Positions 1-8,667 of a stretch of 46,846 bases of DNA are shown here, one piece after another. The DNA is from JACOUT01 sp964580865 (GTDB lineage: Bacteria > Myxococcota > UBA727 > VGSZ01). Location: positions 1-46,846 of the forward strand of contig CAZONM010000003.1 of assembly GCA_964580865.1 (NCBI GenBank). The letters run 5' to 3'. Both the position numbers and the translations under genes were made by a program. Below the pieces are notes generated by a model. That model worked only from the letters and a program-made list of their open reading frames with translations, made no database searches and was not told the origin of the DNA. Within the stretch, counting starts at the first letter, position 1. The number at the start of each line of letters is the position of its first letter.

Positions 1-187
1 CGCCTTCTCCCTCGCCTTCTCCCTCGCCTTCTCCCTCGCCTTCTCCCTCGCCCTCTCCCTCGCCCTCTCCCTCGCCCTCTCCCTCGCCTTCTCCCTCGCC
101 TTCTCCCTCGCCTTCTCCCTCACCTTCTCCCTCGCCTTCTCCCTCGCCCTCTCCCTCGCCTTCTCCCTCGCCTTCTCCCTCGCCTTC
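1..187 (-). repeat. Gly-Glu coding hexamer repeat (tract 1)
   Basis: Tandem 6-nt units of the form GGN-GAR on the minus strand encode (Gly-Glu)n. Here the units GAGGGA and GAAGGC often alternate as a 12-nt higher-order unit, which suggests local homogenisation by slippage or recombination. The tract continues past the window edge, so its length is unknown. Confidence 0.95.
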
Positions 188-325
188 GGCGCTCAAGCAG
201 CTCCCGACCGCGCACACCAGATCGCTCGGGCAGTCTTCGTCCGAGGCGCACGCGAGCACGGCGCGTGGGCAGCCGCTCGCGAGGAGGGTCACACCGACGA
301 TCAGGAAGCAGACGGCGCGAACCAC
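1..325 (-). CDS. Gly-Glu-linker lipoprotein, 3' end outside window
   Basis: This partial gene enters from the left edge. Reading from a GTG at 325, the product has a hydrophobic signal peptide ending in LLASGC, a clear lipobox, so it should be lipidated and exported. A short Cys-bearing segment (residues about 24-45) follows and then an uninterrupted Gly-Glu repeat that runs off the window. An in-frame TAG lies at 335-337, immediately upstream, and an AGGA Shine-Dalgarno sits about 7 nt before the GTG, so the start is well constrained. It lies 39 nt downstream of the EF-hand-like membrane protein on the same strand and may be cotranscribed with it. The functional domain beyond the linker is not visible. 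Confidence 0.8.
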   Translation of the reverse strand, partial: MVRAVCFLIVGVTLLASGCPRAVLACASDEDCPSDLVCAVGSCLSAEGEGEGEGEGEGEGEGEGEGEGEGEGEGEGEGEGEGEGEGEGEGEGEGEGEGEGEGEGEGEG

Positions 326-364
326 AACCCGATCCTAGACCGTCCAACGCTCGCGAGCACCTGT

Positions 365-2569
365 TCAGCGCACCGGGGGCGCCGACGCCGGCGCGGAGGC
401 GGGCGCGAGATCGCCGAGGACCTCGGTGCTGCGCGCCATCGTGGGCAAGAAGCGATCGAGCGCGCCGAGGTACCACGCGCCGAGTCCGACGATGACGAGC
501 GCCAGCACGAGCCACAGCCACCAGGCGCGCCGCTTCTCCGCGAACGGGTCGACGAGCTCGCGCGTCGCGCCCGAGGGCAGCTCCGCCACGCGGGTCAGCG
601 ACGCGCCCAGCGGCACGTTGACCAACGCCGGCACGTTGATGGCCCACCCATTGGCATCGAGGAGCGGACCCAAGTTGCGCTGCCGGAGCTTGAGCCATGC
701 GATGAGCATCGACGGACCCGAGATGCACAAGAGCAGCCCCACGATGCCGAGCGGCATCCAGAAGCCGAGCCCGAAGAAGGTCTGCAACAGCGCGCCGATG
801 GCGGCCGTGATGCCGCCCACGGCGACGCCGAGCGCGGCCACCGTGCCCACGTCGATCTTCTTCGGCGCGGGCGCGGCCTTGCCGGTGTCGGCGGCGGCGT
901 CCACGTCCTTGACCGCGCCGAGCACCTTGTCGTGCCCCGCGGCGTCGGCCGCGGCGGCGCGCTTGGCGACCTGCTCCTCGATGAAGCGCAGCGCCTTCTT
1001 GTAGGGGCTCAGGAACGCCTGGCGCACGCTGATGGGATTGTCGACGATCTTGATGACCGTGGCGTCCCAGTCGCGCCCTTGCCGATCGTAGAAGACGCCG
1101 TTTCTTCCCACCATGAGGTTGTCGCTATCGCCGGCCGTGACGGCCGCTGCGATCTGCAGCCTTTCGCCCGTCGATGGCCGAGCGCAATCGCAGTAGAGCA
1201 GATACGAGCGCGCGTGCGGCGCCAGCGTGGCGTGCTTGGCTGCGTCATCGACGCGGACGCACAGCTCGCACGCGCGCTGATCGATGTAGAGCGTGCCCAC
1301 CTGGAAGTGCGCCTTGCGCTTGCGCTCGTAGAAGTCCTGGAACGAGACGAAGTTCCGCGCGAGCGCGAACAGGTCGCGCTGGTAGCGCACCGCCCGCTCG
1401 AGGTCGGTGAGCGACGCGGCGATGGGCTCTTGCGCCTTCTCCTCGGCCAGCGCCGCGTCGAGCGCGCGCCGCACGTCTCCCTGCAGTAGCTCCTTGGCCC
1501 GCGCCGCGCCCAGGCGCTCGACGACGCCGCCCGCCTTCTTCGCTTGCCAGCTCTCGAACGGCTGGAAGCGTGCGCGCAGCTGCAGCCACTCTTTCTCCTC
1601 GAGCGCGGTACGCGCACCGAGGATCGGCGTGATCACCTTGGCCGAGAGCTCGCCGACCGCGCTGACCCACGCGGGGTTCACACCGACTTCGAGCGACAGC
1701 GGCCGGCCGGCCTCGATGCGTGACAGCGGGAACGACGCCACCTCGTCGGCGGTGATGGTGAGGTCACCAGCCACCACCTGCAGGTACTCCTTCTCTTCGC
1801 GGTTGAGGGCAGAGAGGGCGCGCGCGTCGAACGCCGCCAGCTTGCACCGCGCGAAGTAGTCGTCCACCTTGGTGCGCACCCGCTCGAGCGCGCCCGCGGC
1901 GGCGGCGGTGTCTCCCGCCAGCGGCAAGACCTGCGCGTCGCGCTCGGCCTGCGACAGCCACTCGACATAGGCAGCGAGCTCGCGGAAGAAGGCGTCGACC
2001 TTCGCTTGCGTGATGCCCTGCTTGCCGCTCCGATCGAGCTCGCCGCCAAAGCACAGCATGAGGTCGGCGCACGCGGTGCGTGCCGCCTCGTCGGCGATGG
2101 ACTCGGCGGGCACGACCCCGTCGCCGTTGAACGGAAGCTGGTCGAAGGCCTTCACGGCGCCCGCCGCGTCGTCGACGGTGAGCGCGGACGCGTCGGCTCG
2201 CCCCAGGCCCCGCAGCACCGTCCTGGCCGCGGCGAGCACCTTGCGACCTTCGTCGGTGCCGTCATGCAGGACCGCCAAGGGCAGCTCGCTCTTCCCTGCG
2301 GTCAGGTCGTCGGCGTTCTTGAACACCTTCCCGACCCACGCCGCAGCGGCGATCAGCTCAGCGGCGCGCACGCGCCCGTCGCCCTCGCGGTCGACGAGCT
2401 CCAGCGTGCGCGCGTCGCACTCGAGGCCCTTGGCTGGACACGCCAGCGCGACCCACAGCTTCTGATCGAGGTGGCCGAGCGCGAGCAGGTCGGCGCCGGT
2501 GGTCAGGCGCACCTGATCGAAGCCGCCGGCACGAAAGAAGTTCCACTGATGGGTCGCGGGGGTGGTCAT
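365..2569 (-). CDS. EF-hand-like protein with C-terminal membrane segments
   Basis: The 734-residue product begins MTTPATHQWNFFRAGGFDQV. A textbook EF-hand loop lies at residues 60-71 (Asp60, Glu62, Asp64, Gly65, Val67, Glu71), and weaker EF-like segments follow around NGDGVV and LDRSGKQG, so calcium binding is likely for at least the first. Most of the middle is helical with no motif I recognise. Near residues 590-650 there are two hydrophobic stretches (GTVAALGVAVGG..., FWMPLGIVGLLLCI), and a third (WWLWLVLALVIVGLG) lies near 690-710, so the C-terminus is membrane-embedded. GGAG precedes the ATG by 7 nt. I recall similar uncharacterised proteins in Planctomycetes and other phyla, but function is unknown. 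Confidence 0.8.
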   Translation of the reverse strand: MTTPATHQWNFFRAGGFDQVRLTTGADLLALGHLDQKLWVALACPAKGLECDARTLELVDREGDGRVRAAELIAAAAWVGKVFKNADDLTAGKSELPLAVLHDGTDEGRKVLAAARTVLRGLGRADASALTVDDAAGAVKAFDQLPFNGDGVVPAESIADEAARTACADLMLCFGGELDRSGKQGITQAKVDAFFRELAAYVEWLSQAERDAQVLPLAGDTAAAAGALERVRTKVDDYFARCKLAAFDARALSALNREEKEYLQVVAGDLTITADEVASFPLSRIEAGRPLSLEVGVNPAWVSAVGELSAKVITPILGARTALEEKEWLQLRARFQPFESWQAKKAGGVVERLGAARAKELLQGDVRRALDAALAEEKAQEPIAASLTDLERAVRYQRDLFALARNFVSFQDFYERKRKAHFQVGTLYIDQRACELCVRVDDAAKHATLAPHARSYLLYCDCARPSTGERLQIAAAVTAGDSDNLMVGRNGVFYDRQGRDWDATVIKIVDNPISVRQAFLSPYKKALRFIEEQVAKRAAAADAAGHDKVLGAVKDVDAAADTGKAAPAPKKIDVGTVAALGVAVGGITAAIGALLQTFFGLGFWMPLGIVGLLLCISGPSMLIAWLKLRQRNLGPLLDANGWAINVPALVNVPLGASLTRVAELPSGATRELVDPFAEKRRAWWLWLVLALVIVGLGAWYLGALDRFLPTMARSTEVLGDLAPASAPASAPPVR

Positions 2570-2688
2570 GGGTCGCTCCGCCAAGGGACGCCAGGCCATA
2601 GCAGAGGTCGCCGACGCGCGCAGGTACGGCGGCGGCCCCCCACACGGCCCAGCGCTCGCGGCGCGTCTTGGCGCGGCACGATCTGCAC

Positions 2689-2717
2689 TTGACACGCCTT
2701 GGGCGCATGCCTAAACT
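2689..2717 (+). promoter_or_regulatory. sigma70-type promoter for the glycyl radical enzyme operon
   Basis: A perfect -35 TTGACA (2689-2694) is followed after exactly 17 nt by TAAACT (2712-2717), a 4/6 match to the -10 consensus. It points towards the glycyl radical enzyme and implies a leader of about 100 nt. It stands out in such GC-rich DNA. Confidence 0.6.
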
Positions 2718-2822
2718 ACGCGCCTAACAGATCGTCTTGCTGCCGCAAGCGAACCCACCACGCGCGCGACCGCGTGCTCGCCGGCGCCGTCGGCGACCGC
2801 CGCCGGAGCGCCCGGAGCATCC

Positions 2823-5387
2823 ATGACCGCCCTCGCGCGCCTGCGCGTCACCACCGAGGCCCGAACCGCGGAGGACGCGCACCTCGGCGCGGACGGCCTG
2901 CATCCGAAGAACGCTGCCATGAAGGCTCGCCTGCTCGCGGCGCCGCACGCGCTGTGCATGGAGCGGGCGCGCTTCTTCACCGAGAGCTGGCAGGCCACCG
3001 AAGGCCTCCACCCGTCGACGCGCGCAGCCCTGGCGCTCCGCCGCGTGCTCGAGCGCATGTCCGTGCGCATCGACGAGGACGAGCTGCTCGTCGGCAATCG
3101 GTCGTCCAGGCCCATCGCTCCGCCCTTGGCGCCCGAACGAGGCGACTTCACGTTCGTGTTCGAGCACCTGTTCGACGAGCTGGTGCGCTACGGCTATCGG
3201 TGCAGTGCCGAGGACCGCGCGCTCCTCTTCGACGTCATCATCCCCGCGTGGCGTGGCCGCACCGTGCGCGAGGCGAAGCTCGCCGCGCTGCGCCAGCATG
3301 GCCTCGCGAGCACGCTCGATCTCTCGCCGAGCGCGTTCGTCCGCCGGCTGCGCGCCTTCGGGCTCGCGCGCTTAGCGCGCTTGGTCGCACGCGACGACGA
3401 GGGCGCGCTCGCGCTGCTCGCGCGCCTGCCGCGCCTCCTCGGCGCCGTGCGCGCCGGGGCCGCTGACAACCTGAAGGGGCGGGGGCGCTGCACCGACACC
3501 CAGGCCCACATCGTGCTCGGCCACAAGAACGTGCTCGCCAAGGGCTTCGCCGGCATCCGCGCCGACGCGATCGCGCGACGCGCCGCCCACGTCACCGACG
3601 ACCAGCGCGCCTTCCTCGACGCGGTCGTGCTCACCTGCGACGCTGTGCGCGCGTTCGCCGATCGGTTCGTCGCGGAGGCGGGCGCCGGCGCGCGACGCGT
3701 CGCGAGCGAGGACCCGGCTCGCGCAGCCGAGCTCGCTGACATCGCCGAGCGCTGCGCGCGCGTGCCATGGCTGCCGCCGCGCACCTTCGCCGAGGCTCTC
3801 CAGGCGGTGTGGTTCACGCAGAACGTCGCCATCATCAGCTACGGCGCCGGCAGCGGCATCACGCCCGGGCGCCTCGATCAGCTGCTCATTCGCTACTACC
3901 GCGCCGATCGCGCGCGCGGCACGCTCACGCGCGCGCATGCCCTGCGCCTGCTCGAAGAGCTGATCATCAAGCTCAACGACAACGTCGTCATCTGGCCGAA
4001 CATCGCGGGCGCCGAGCTCAACCACCTGGGCACCGACATCGAAAACATCACCGTAGGCGGCGTCGACCGCAACGGCGACGACGCCACCAACGAGCTGTCG
4101 TGGCTCTTCATCGAGGCGATCGAGAACACCAACCTCGCCACCACCGCCTCGTTTCGTGTCTCGCCCAACAGCCCCCGGGCGTGGGTGCGGCGCGTCGCGC
4201 AGATGCTCACCACCACGGGGGCGCCCGCCTTCCTCAACGACGAGTGCGCCATCGCTGCGTTGGTCAACGACGGCGTCGAGCTTGCCGACGCGCGCGACTA
4301 TTGCCTGGTGGGGTGCGTCGAACCGGCAGGCAACGGCGACACCTTTGGCGCCACCGGCGGCACCAAGGTGTACTTCCCGAGCGCGCTCGACATGGTCCTG
4401 CACCGCGGGCGCACCACGTTCTTCGGCAACCGCGACGGGCCCGACACCGGCGATCCGCGCCGGTTCTCGTCGTTCGACCAGCTCCTCGACGCGTTCTTCG
4501 CGCAGCTCGAGCTCATGGTGAACACCGCCGTCGACGCCACCAACCTGCGCGACGCCATCTGGGCCGAGCGCTTCCACAACCCGCTCATCTCCTGCACCAT
4601 CGACGGCTGCATCGAGGGCGCGCGCGACATGACGGAAGGCGGCGCGCGCTACTCCTTCGGCGCCGTGGGCGGCGCGGGCTTGGGCACCGTCGTTGACTCG
4701 CTGGTCACCATGCGCCGGCTGATCTTCGAGCAGCGCTCGCTGACCATGGGCGCGCTGCTCGACGCCCTGGCCGTGGACTTCCGTGGGCACGAGGAGCTGC
4801 GCTCGCGCCTGTGTTCGGGGCCGCGTTTTGGCGTCGATGATTTGTCCACTGACGAGCTCGCTCGTCTCGTCGTCGAGCGCTTCTGCGCCATGGTGCGGCG
4901 CCGTCGGACGATCCATGGCGGCCCCTTCAAGGCGAGCCTCATCTCTTACGGCCTCAACGCGTACGAGGGCGCGCTCGAGCCGGCCACGCCCGACGGGCGG
5001 CACGCGGGTGCGCCGCTCTCGAACAGCATGTCGCCCAGCAACGGCGCCGAACGACGCGGCCCGACAGCGGCGCTGTGCTCGGTCGCGCGCATCGATCAGA
5101 CGCAGATCGGGTTCGGCAATTCGGTCAACCTGCGCCTCCCGGTGGGGCTGGTGCAGTCCGACGTCGGCCCCGACGCGGTGGCCGCTCTGGTGCGCGGCTA
5201 CTTCGCGCAGGGCGGCTTTCACGTGCAGTTCAACGCCGTCGACGTGGCCACGCTGCGCGCGGCGCAGGAACGCCCGCACGACTTCCCCGACCTCATCGTG
5301 CGGGTGTCGGGCTACGCCGCCTACTTCGCGCGCCTCGGACGCCAGGTGCAAGACGACATCATCGGGCGCCTCGAGCTTACACCGTGA
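2823..5387 (+). CDS. glycyl radical enzyme, GCVE class (dehydratase/lyase-like)
   Basis: This 854-residue protein is a full-length PFL-superfamily glycyl radical enzyme. The C-terminal radical loop RVSGYAAYF places the glycyl radical at Gly830, and the thiyl cysteine is Cys498 in GCVEP. Cys and Gly are 332 residues apart, as in choline and diol-type enzymes. The Cys-Val-Glu triad is characteristic of dehydratases and C-N or C-S lyases rather than pyruvate formate-lyase, which has Cys-Cys. The segment after the Cys loop (AGNGDTFGATGGTKVYF) lacks the TEGWHDAAFFN-like sequence I remember from glycerol dehydratase, so I do not assign a substrate. GGAG lies 5 nt before the ATG. It overlaps the activase start by GTGA, implying coupling. 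It is oxygen-sensitive by family, so it should work under anoxia. Confidence 0.9.
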   Translation: MTALARLRVTTEARTAEDAHLGADGLHPKNAAMKARLLAAPHALCMERARFFTESWQATEGLHPSTRAALALRRVLERMSVRIDEDELLVGNRSSRPIAPPLAPERGDFTFVFEHLFDELVRYGYRCSAEDRALLFDVIIPAWRGRTVREAKLAALRQHGLASTLDLSPSAFVRRLRAFGLARLARLVARDDEGALALLARLPRLLGAVRAGAADNLKGRGRCTDTQAHIVLGHKNVLAKGFAGIRADAIARRAAHVTDDQRAFLDAVVLTCDAVRAFADRFVAEAGAGARRVASEDPARAAELADIAERCARVPWLPPRTFAEALQAVWFTQNVAIISYGAGSGITPGRLDQLLIRYYRADRARGTLTRAHALRLLEELIIKLNDNVVIWPNIAGAELNHLGTDIENITVGGVDRNGDDATNELSWLFIEAIENTNLATTASFRVSPNSPRAWVRRVAQMLTTTGAPAFLNDECAIAALVNDGVELADARDYCLVGCVEPAGNGDTFGATGGTKVYFPSALDMVLHRGRTTFFGNRDGPDTGDPRRFSSFDQLLDAFFAQLELMVNTAVDATNLRDAIWAERFHNPLISCTIDGCIEGARDMTEGGARYSFGAVGGAGLGTVVDSLVTMRRLIFEQRSLTMGALLDALAVDFRGHEELRSRLCSGPRFGVDDLSTDELARLVVERFCAMVRRRRTIHGGPFKASLISYGLNAYEGALEPATPDGRHAGAPLSNSMSPSNGAERRGPTAALCSVARIDQTQIGFGNSVNLRLPVGLVQSDVGPDAVAALVRGYFAQGGFHVQFNAVDVATLRAAQERPHDFPDLIVRVSGYAAYFARLGRQVQDDIIGRLELTP

Positions 5388-6139
5388 ACCTCACGACCGC
5401 GGGCGGTGAGCGCGCTCGCGTTCTCGACATCCAGCGCTGCTCGATCCACGACGGGCCGGGCATCCGGACCACCGTGTTCCTCGCCGGCTGCAACCTGCGC
5501 TGCGCTTGGTGCCACAACCCCGAGGCGTTCGTCGGCGCGCGCGGCGCCGATCGCTCCGTCGAGGACGTGCTCGCCGAGGTGCTCGCGGATCGCGCCTTCT
5601 ATCGGGCGAGCGGCGGCGGGCTCACGGTCTCGGGCGGTGAGCCGCTCCTGCACGCCGCGTTCGCGCGCGCGCTGCTCGGTGGCGCGCGGTGCCACGGCGT
5701 GCACACGTGCGTGCAGACGGCCGCGCACGTACCCGGGCACGTGCTCGCCGACCTGCAACCGGTGGTGGACCTCTTTCAGATCGACCTCAAGCACCTTGAC
5801 CCGCAGCGGCACCGCGAGCTCACGGGCGTCGACAACGGCACGGTCCTCGCCAACGTGCGCGCCCTCCTCGCGCGTGGCGCGGCGGTCGACCTGCGTATGC
5901 CCGTGGTGCCCGGGTGGAACGACGACGACCAGAACCTCGAACGCGTGGCGGCGTTCCTCGCCTCGGTCGCACACCCCGCGCTGCGCCTGGTTCCGTATCA
6001 GCGCGCCTACCTGCACAAGTACCGCGAGCTCGGGCTGCGCGCACGCTGCGCAGCCGTGCAGCCGCCGTCGCGCGCGCGGCTACGCGCGCTCGTGGCGTGG
6101 CTGGCGCAGCGCGGCGTCGTCGCCAGCATCGATGGATGA
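5384..6139 (+). CDS. glycyl radical enzyme activase, radical SAM, short PflA-like form
   Basis: The 251-residue radical SAM protein should install the glycyl radical on the upstream enzyme using S-adenosylmethionine. The cluster motif CX3CX2C is Cys36, Cys40, Cys43 (CNLRCAWC), followed by HNPEAF and the SAM-binding SGGEP. Between the cluster motif and SVEDVLAEVL there is no ferredoxin-like insertion, so it resembles PFL activase and not the eight-Cys activases that usually serve GCVE dehydratases. The GTG start overlaps the TGA stop of the upstream gene (GTGA), which sets both the start and the operon. Confidence 0.9.
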   Translation: MNLTTAGGERARVLDIQRCSIHDGPGIRTTVFLAGCNLRCAWCHNPEAFVGARGADRSVEDVLAEVLADRAFYRASGGGLTVSGGEPLLHAAFARALLGGARCHGVHTCVQTAAHVPGHVLADLQPVVDLFQIDLKHLDPQRHRELTGVDNGTVLANVRALLARGAAVDLRMPVVPGWNDDDQNLERVAAFLASVAHPALRLVPYQRAYLHKYRELGLRARCAAVQPPSRARLRALVAWLAQRGVVASIDG

Positions 6140-6159
6140 ACCGAAGCGCCACACGCCGC

Positions 6160-6187
6160 TTGACAGCGGCGCGTGACGCGGTATGAC
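6160..6187 (+). promoter_or_regulatory. promoter of the tetR operon
   Basis: TTGACA (6160-6165), a 16-nt spacer and TATGAC (6182-6187) form a plausible sigma70 promoter. The -10 box is embedded in the palindrome at 6183-6202, so repressor binding there would occlude RNA polymerase. Confidence 0.55.
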
Positions 6188-6202
6188 TGACTGGTCAGTC
6201 AT
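6183..6202. promoter_or_regulatory. TetR operator candidate (palindrome)
   Basis: A perfect 9-nt inverted repeat, ATGACTGAC-TG-GTCAGTCAT, lies 30 nt before the tetR start and overlaps the predicted -10 box. TGACTGAC-type palindromes with a GTCAGTCA partner are common operators of TetR-family repressors, so autoregulation is the natural reading. Confidence 0.7.
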
Positions 6203-6231
6203 TCGTCCGTCGTCGCGCCCTGGAAGATCCC

Positions 6232-6897
6232 GTGCCCAAGCAGACGCTCCTCAACATCACCGCCGAGAAGCGCGAGCGCGTGCTGTCCGAGGCCGCCAAG
6301 CTCTTCGCCGAGCGCGGCTTCGAGGCCGGCGACATGGCGGCGCTCGCCGAGCGCTGCGGCATCGCCAAGGGCTCGCTCTACACGTACTTCGCCAGCAAGG
6401 ACGAGCTCTACCTCTACGTCTGTCGCGACGGCCTCGCCCGCTCGCGCGCGGCGGTGTGGGGCACGGTGGACCCCTCGTGGGACGTGTTCCGCGTGCTCGA
6501 GCACACCTTCCACGCGGGCGTCGCCTTCGCGCGCCGGCACCCTGAGCTGGTCGCGCTCTATCTCAGCGTGGCCTCCGTGGGGCTCGAGGGCGCCGCCGTG
6601 AAGGTGTCCGACGACGTCGAGCGTCCGACCGCGGAGCGCTGGACGAGCCTCCTGCGTGCTGGAGTGGACGCCGGCATCGTGCGCGCGGACCTCGACGTCC
6701 CCGTGACCGCCTGGCAGATCAACAACGCCTACGTGATGCTCGTCGCCGCGCTGGTGTCCGAGCACTTCCGCATCCGGCTGCGCGCGTACCTCGATCTTCC
6801 GCGCACGCTGACCGCCAAGCAGGCGACCGCGCTGTGCGCGCGCGTGATCGCGCACGTCGCGGCCGGCCTGCGCCCGCCCCCTGCCACACGCCGCTGA
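6232..6897 (+). CDS. TetR/AcrR-family transcriptional regulator
   Basis: The 221-residue product has an N-terminal TetR helix-turn-helix at about residues 11-57 (RERVLSEAAKLFAERGF...IAKGSLYTYFASKDELY) and a helical ligand-binding C-terminal domain with no recognisable ligand. The GTG start is preceded by GGAAG. The gene ends 12 nt before the ThDP enzyme, so it heads a tetR-ThDP enzyme-epimerase operon. The palindrome over its own promoter argues for repression of the whole operon, relieved by an unknown, probably hydrophobic, ligand. It might also influence the glycyl radical pair upstream, but I saw no matching palindrome at that promoter. Confidence 0.9.
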   Translation: MPKQTLLNITAEKRERVLSEAAKLFAERGFEAGDMAALAERCGIAKGSLYTYFASKDELYLYVCRDGLARSRAAVWGTVDPSWDVFRVLEHTFHAGVAFARRHPELVALYLSVASVGLEGAAVKVSDDVERPTAERWTSLLRAGVDAGIVRADLDVPVTAWQINNAYVMLVAALVSEHFRIRLRAYLDLPRTLTAKQATALCARVIAHVAAGLRPPPATRR

Positions 6898-6909
6898 GGA
6901 GGAGACACC

Positions 6910-8667
6910 ATGACCGCGGAGACCACCGGGGGCGACGTCATCGCCCGCATGCTCAAGGCCGAGAACGTCGACACGGTGTTCGGCATCGTCGACGGCACGT
7001 ACCTGCAACTGTGCGCCGGCCTGCGGCGCCACGGTGTGCGGCTCATCGGTCCGCGTCACGAGTCGACGGCAGCGCATATGGCCGGCGCATACGCCCGGCT
7101 CACGGGCAAGCTCGGCGTGGTCATGGCCAGCAACGGGCCGGGCGTCGCCAACGTCCTGCCCGGCGTTGCCGTGGAGGAGTGCGAGGGCAACCGGGTGCTG
7201 CTCCTCACCAGCTGTCGGCGCACCGGCATCCACTACCCGAACCGCGGCGGCACCTATCAGGCCTTCGATCAGGTCGGCGTCATCAAGGGCATGGCCAAGT
7301 GGTCCGAGGCCGTGCCCAGCGCCGACCGCCTCGAGGAGCTGCTGCGTCGGGCGCTGGCCCACTGCTGGCAGGGGCGCCCCGGCGTGGTTCATCTCGACAT
7401 TCCTGAAAACGTCATCAATGGCCCCTGCCCCGACGTCGAGCCATGGGCGCCGGGCCGGTACCGCGTCGTCACGCCGCTGACGCCGGACCCCGAGGTCGTC
7501 CTTCAGGCCGCGCGCATGCTGGCTGGAGCGCGCCTCCCCATGATCCACGCTGGGGGCGGCGTCATTCACGCGCTCGCGTTCGAGGAGCTCGAGGCGGTCG
7601 CGACGCAGCTGCACGCGCCCGTGTCGTCGTCGTGGAGCGGCCGCGGCGCCCTGCCCGAGACCGCGCCCCTCGCGTGGCCCATGGTCCACGTCAAGGCCAA
7701 CGCCGAGCTGCGCAACGCCGCGGATGTCGTGCTGTGCCTGGGCGCGCGCCTGGGCGAGACCGACTGGTGGGGCAAGCCTCCGCACTGGGCGCCCGCGACC
7801 GACCAGCAGCTGATCCAGGTCGACGTCGACGGCGACGTGCTCGGCCGCCGTCGGCCCGCCGACCTCGCCATCCAGGCCGACCTCAAGGTGTTCCTGCGGC
7901 TGCTCGCCCAGGAGCTCACGAAGCTCGGCACCGCGATGCCCATCGCCGCGCGGCGCGCCGAGGTGGCGCGGCTGGCCGAGAGCTGCGCTCGCGATCGCGC
8001 CGCGCTCGACGAGAAGCTCAAGGACGCGAGCGCGCCCATGGTGACAGCCCACGTGGGCGTGAGCGCCCAGGCGCGCCTCGCCGACGACGCCGTGCTGGTC
8101 TTCGACGGCGGCAACACCTCCGTGTGGGGCCAATTCTTCACGCGTCTGCGCGCACCCAACACCGCGCTGGCCACGCACCACATGGGGCACTTGGGCGCCG
8201 GCGTCGGGCAAGCGCTCGGCGCCGCCGTGGCGCGGCCGGGCAAGCAGGTGTGCTGCATCATCGGCGACGGCGCGTTCGGCATGCACCCCCAGGAGCTCGA
8301 GACCGCCGTGCGCTGCGGGCTCAAGGTGCTGTTTCTCGTCGTCAGCGACGGTCAGTGGGGCATGGTGAAGATGACGCAGAGCATGGCGTTCGCGCCCGTC
8401 TCCATGATGCTGAAGCAGCGCCTCGATCCCGAGCTCACCATCAATACCGACTTCGCCGAGGTCGCGTGGGACCGCGTCGCCAAGGCCATGGGCGCCTACG
8501 GCGAGCGCGTGGCCGATCCCGCGGCGCTGCCCGACGCCATCACCCGCGCGCTCGCGTCGGAGCGCTGCGCCGTGCTGCACATCGACGTCGATCCCGCCAA
8601 GCATCTGTGGGCGCCCGGCCTGCTGCACTTCAAGGAGATGCACCAAGAGCCCCGGGGGCAGGCATGA
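6910..8667 (+). CDS. thiamine-diphosphate-dependent enzyme, acetolactate synthase-like
   Basis: The 585-residue product shows the full three-domain layout of the ALS/POX/oxalyl-CoA decarboxylase superfamily: a PYR domain with the activating glutamate in RHESTAAHMAGAYAR (Glu51), a central Rossmann-like domain, and a PP domain with GDG (Asp453 in GDGAF). Where the family normally has Asn-Asn or Asn-Asp for Mg2+-ThDP binding it has Ser479-Asp480 (VVSDGQWGMVK), so Asp480 probably takes the metal-ligand role. Substrate cannot be assigned. 2-oxo-acid decarboxylation/carboligation or a 2-hydroxyacyl lyase reaction are both possible. GAGGAG precedes the ATG. The stop overlaps the next start as ATGA. 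Confidence 0.85.
   Translation: MTAETTGGDVIARMLKAENVDTVFGIVDGTYLQLCAGLRRHGVRLIGPRHESTAAHMAGAYARLTGKLGVVMASNGPGVANVLPGVAVEECEGNRVLLLTSCRRTGIHYPNRGGTYQAFDQVGVIKGMAKWSEAVPSADRLEELLRRALAHCWQGRPGVVHLDIPENVINGPCPDVEPWAPGRYRVVTPLTPDPEVVLQAARMLAGARLPMIHAGGGVIHALAFEELEAVATQLHAPVSSSWSGRGALPETAPLAWPMVHVKANAELRNAADVVLCLGARLGETDWWGKPPHWAPATDQQLIQVDVDGDVLGRRRPADLAIQADLKVFLRLLAQELTKLGTAMPIAARRAEVARLAESCARDRAALDEKLKDASAPMVTAHVGVSAQARLADDAVLVFDGGNTSVWGQFFTRLRAPNTALATHHMGHLGAGVGQALGAAVARPGKQVCCIIGDGAFGMHPQELETAVRCGLKVLFLVVSDGQWGMVKMTQSMAFAPVSMMLKQRLDPELTINTDFAEVAWDRVAKAMGAYGERVADPAALPDAITRALASERCAVLHIDVDPAKHLWAPGLLHFKEMHQEPRGQA

Noticed and set aside
1..187. Possible CRISPR-like or satellite array at the left edge
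   Set aside because: Units are 6 or 12 nt with no spacers, and they continue an open reading frame after a lipoprotein signal; it is a coding Gly-Glu linker.
5384..5387. Apparent frameshift between glycyl radical enzyme and activase
   Set aside because: The GTGA overlap is an ordinary stop/start coupling and both proteins have intact motifs at each end.
6199..8646. Long open frame on the minus strand (over 800 codons) across the TetR and ThDP genes
   Set aside because: It runs opposite two genes with clear family motifs, has Arg/His/Ala-rich composition typical of GC-rich antisense frames, and shows no domain.
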